Shown here piece by piece: positions 13,219 through 14,110 of a DNA stretch of 14,110 nt. The position numbers and the translations under genes are program-made. The DNA comes from Acidobacteriota bacterium (GTDB lineage Bacteria > Actinomycetota > Actinomycetes > Actinomycetales > Micrococcaceae). The stretch lies in the NCBI GenBank assembly GCA_019352125.1, contig JABBNV010000023.1:1-14110 (forward strand). The letters are read 5' to 3'. Under the pieces are notes generated by a model, which worked only from the letters and a program-made list of their open reading frames with translations, searched no databases and was not told the DNA's origin. Positions within the stretch are counted from its first letter, which is position 1, and every line of letters starts with the position of its first letter.

Positions 13219-13881
13219 TCAGGCACCGGGAGTTGCCGCTGCACCAGGCAGCAATGAAGCAGCCGGTTCGCTGTAACGCACCGAAACAATCGCGTCGCCG
13301 TCGAACTCCAGGCTGGTGACGGATGCCAACGTACACTCGCGTTTACGCGGGTCATGCCACAGCTTGCGACCCTCAGCCTCCAGCCGCGTCACCCAGATGG
13401 GCAATTGGTGGCTAACAATGATTGCCTCCGCGCCGTCACCGGCAATATCCACGGCACGACGGCGAGCATCACCCACCGCTTCCATCACCCGTGCCGCCTG
13501 GGATTTATAAGGCTCTCCCCACGAGGGGCGTAGCGGATTGACAAAGTAACGCCAGTGCCGCGGCCGGAGCAGCTCACTGCGGTTAACCCGCATGCCCTCG
13601 AAGTGGTTTTCAGCTTCGATCACGCGAGCGTCGGTAGCAATATCCAGCCCTAGCGCCGCGGCAGTGGGCGTCGCAGTTTCTTGCGCCCGCGTCAGCGGCG
13701 ATGCAACCAGATGCACCAGCTTTGCGCCTCCTACCGCTTGCTGCGAGAAATACTCTGCGGCGAGGACGGCCATGGCCGTGCCGCGATCAGAAAGATGGAA
13801 TTCCGGGAGCCTGCCATAGAGGACGCCCTTCGGATTGAAAACTTCTCCATGACGAAGTAGGTGGACCGTGGCTCGAGACAT
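13219..13881 (-). CDS. Histidine phosphatase family protein (phosphoglycerate mutase-like)
   Basis: The 220-residue protein has the complete catalytic set of the histidine phosphatase superfamily. It begins with the phosphorylated His11 in HLLRHGEV, continues with Arg65 in SPLTRAQETA and a Glu in VIEAEN (89-91), and has the second His158 in IIVSHQLPIW. The group hydrolyses small phosphorylated metabolites or proteins, and the sequence does not identify the substrate; a true glycolytic mutase would be longer and carry other motifs. Its position just upstream of resA-ccdA-resB-ccsB matches the known mycobacterial order, where a mutase-like gene precedes the cytochrome c genes. The ATG at 13881 has no ribosome site; GAAACT stands 6 nt before it, so a leaderless start is possible. 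About 82 bp separate it from resA. Confidence 0.92.
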   Translation of the reverse strand: MSRATVHLLRHGEVFNPKGVLYGRLPEFHLSDRGTAMAVLAAEYFSQQAVGGAKLVHLVASPLTRAQETATPTAAALGLDIATDARVIEAENHFEGMRVNRSELLRPRHWRYFVNPLRPSWGEPYKSQAARVMEAVGDARRRAVDIAGDGAEAIIVSHQLPIWVTRLEAEGRKLWHDPRKRECTLASVTSLEFDGDAIVSVRYSEPAASLLPGAAATPGA

Positions 13882-14054
13882 ACCCTAAGTTTCGCAAAGT
13901 TACGCGGCAATCCCTAAATCAGGGAGTTCCCAGCTACATTTCGTAAATTTTCTTGTATATCTGGGAATATTAGATGCGTATGCATGTTTATAGTGATGAC
14001 GGGCCAAACAATGTCATCACCCCAGGCCCCTAAATCAACTTACAAGGAGCACCT
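13882..14054. promoter_or_regulatory. Divergent intergenic region with inverted repeats, yceI promoter
   Basis: No gene is seen here; it holds the promoters of the histidine phosphatase (minus) and yceI (plus). A plus-strand -10 candidate is TATAGT (13989-13994). GTGATGAC (13993-14000) and GTCATCAC (14013-14020) form an exact 8-bp inverted repeat with a 12-nt spacer across the expected start site. Nearby smaller repeats are TCCCT/AGGGA (13911-13925) and CCCAG/CTGGG (13929-13965). The middle is clearly AT-rich. AAGGAG (14044-14049) is the yceI ribosome site. Confidence 0.5.
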
Positions 14055-14110
14055 ATGACTACCACTACCCCCTCCGCCCTGACCCCCGGCACTTGGAACC
14101 TGGATGCCTC
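14055..14110 (+). CDS. YceI family protein (5' end only)
   Basis: Only 18 complete codons are inside the window. They read MTTTTPSALTPGTWNLDA, which matches the start of cytoplasmic YceI-family proteins, where TPGTWxLDxSHS begins the lipocalin-like, polyisoprenoid-binding barrel. AAGGAG lies 5 nt before the ATG at 14055, so the start is firm. The family binds long isoprenoids such as quinones, which would fit the menaquinone genes in the window, though they are about 6 kb away and a link is not shown. The inverted repeat upstream suggests repressor control. The rest of the protein must be read beyond the window. Confidence 0.7.
   Translation, partial: MTTTTPSALTPGTWNLDA

Noticed and set aside
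12447..13319. A 290-codon plus-strand open frame opposite ccdA, resA and the histidine phosphatase
   Set aside because: It spans three well-supported genes and two gene gaps on the other strand and shows no recognisable motif.
1..14110. CRISPR arrays, tRNA or rRNA genes, insertion sequences, attachment sites
   Set aside because: No regularly spaced repeats, no transposase or integrase, and no RNA gene signature were seen; gaps between genes are short.

Overview
The window looks like chromosomal DNA of a high-GC Gram-positive actinobacterium, most likely a Micrococcaceae (Arthrobacter-like) member. Supporting signs are frequent GTG starts, several apparently leaderless genes, a type II MenB, System II cytochrome c maturation genes, and a histidine phosphatase next to the resA-ccdA-resB-ccsB block, an order known from mycobacteria and other actinobacteria. 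It is densely coded: no gene-free stretch exceeds about 175 bp, and I see no tRNA, rRNA, CRISPR array or mobile element.

Layout. (1) 1-2880, minus strand: a tightly overlapped four-gene operon read as enoyl-CoA hydratase > 3-hydroxyacyl-CoA dehydrogenase > tyrosine phosphatase-like protein > RimJ/RimL-type GNAT acetyltransferase (cut by the window edge). A TetR-type dyad resembling the PaaR operator lies just downstream of a candidate promoter at 2973-3023. (2) 3034-4482, minus: an AnsP-like amino acid permease. (3) 4638-8173, plus: a small VOC/glyoxalase-fold protein, then menB, menE and menA, three steps of menaquinone synthesis. (4) 8202-8992: two small membrane proteins transcribed divergently, a DUF4229 protein and a PLDc_N-domain protein, both apparently leaderless. 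(5) 8989-13136, minus: resA-ccdA-resB-ccsB, the System II cytochrome c maturation operon, with TAATG coupling between the last three genes, preceded by a histidine phosphatase (13219-13881). (6) 14055 to the end, plus: the first codons of a YceI-family protein behind a promoter region rich in inverted repeats.

Functionally the centre and right of the window serve the respiratory chain: menB/menE/menA make the quinone, and resA/ccdA/resB/ccsB reduce apocytochrome c and deliver and attach heme outside the membrane. The left end is acyl-CoA catabolism, possibly tied to phenylacetate degradation through its operator.

Most genes belong to known families and I found no convincing new multi-gene system. 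The least ordinary signals are regulatory: the PaaR-like dyad, a run of promoters whose -10 box sits 5-6 nt before the start codon, a 12-bp motif shared by two promoter regions, and inverted repeats in front of yceI and the permease.
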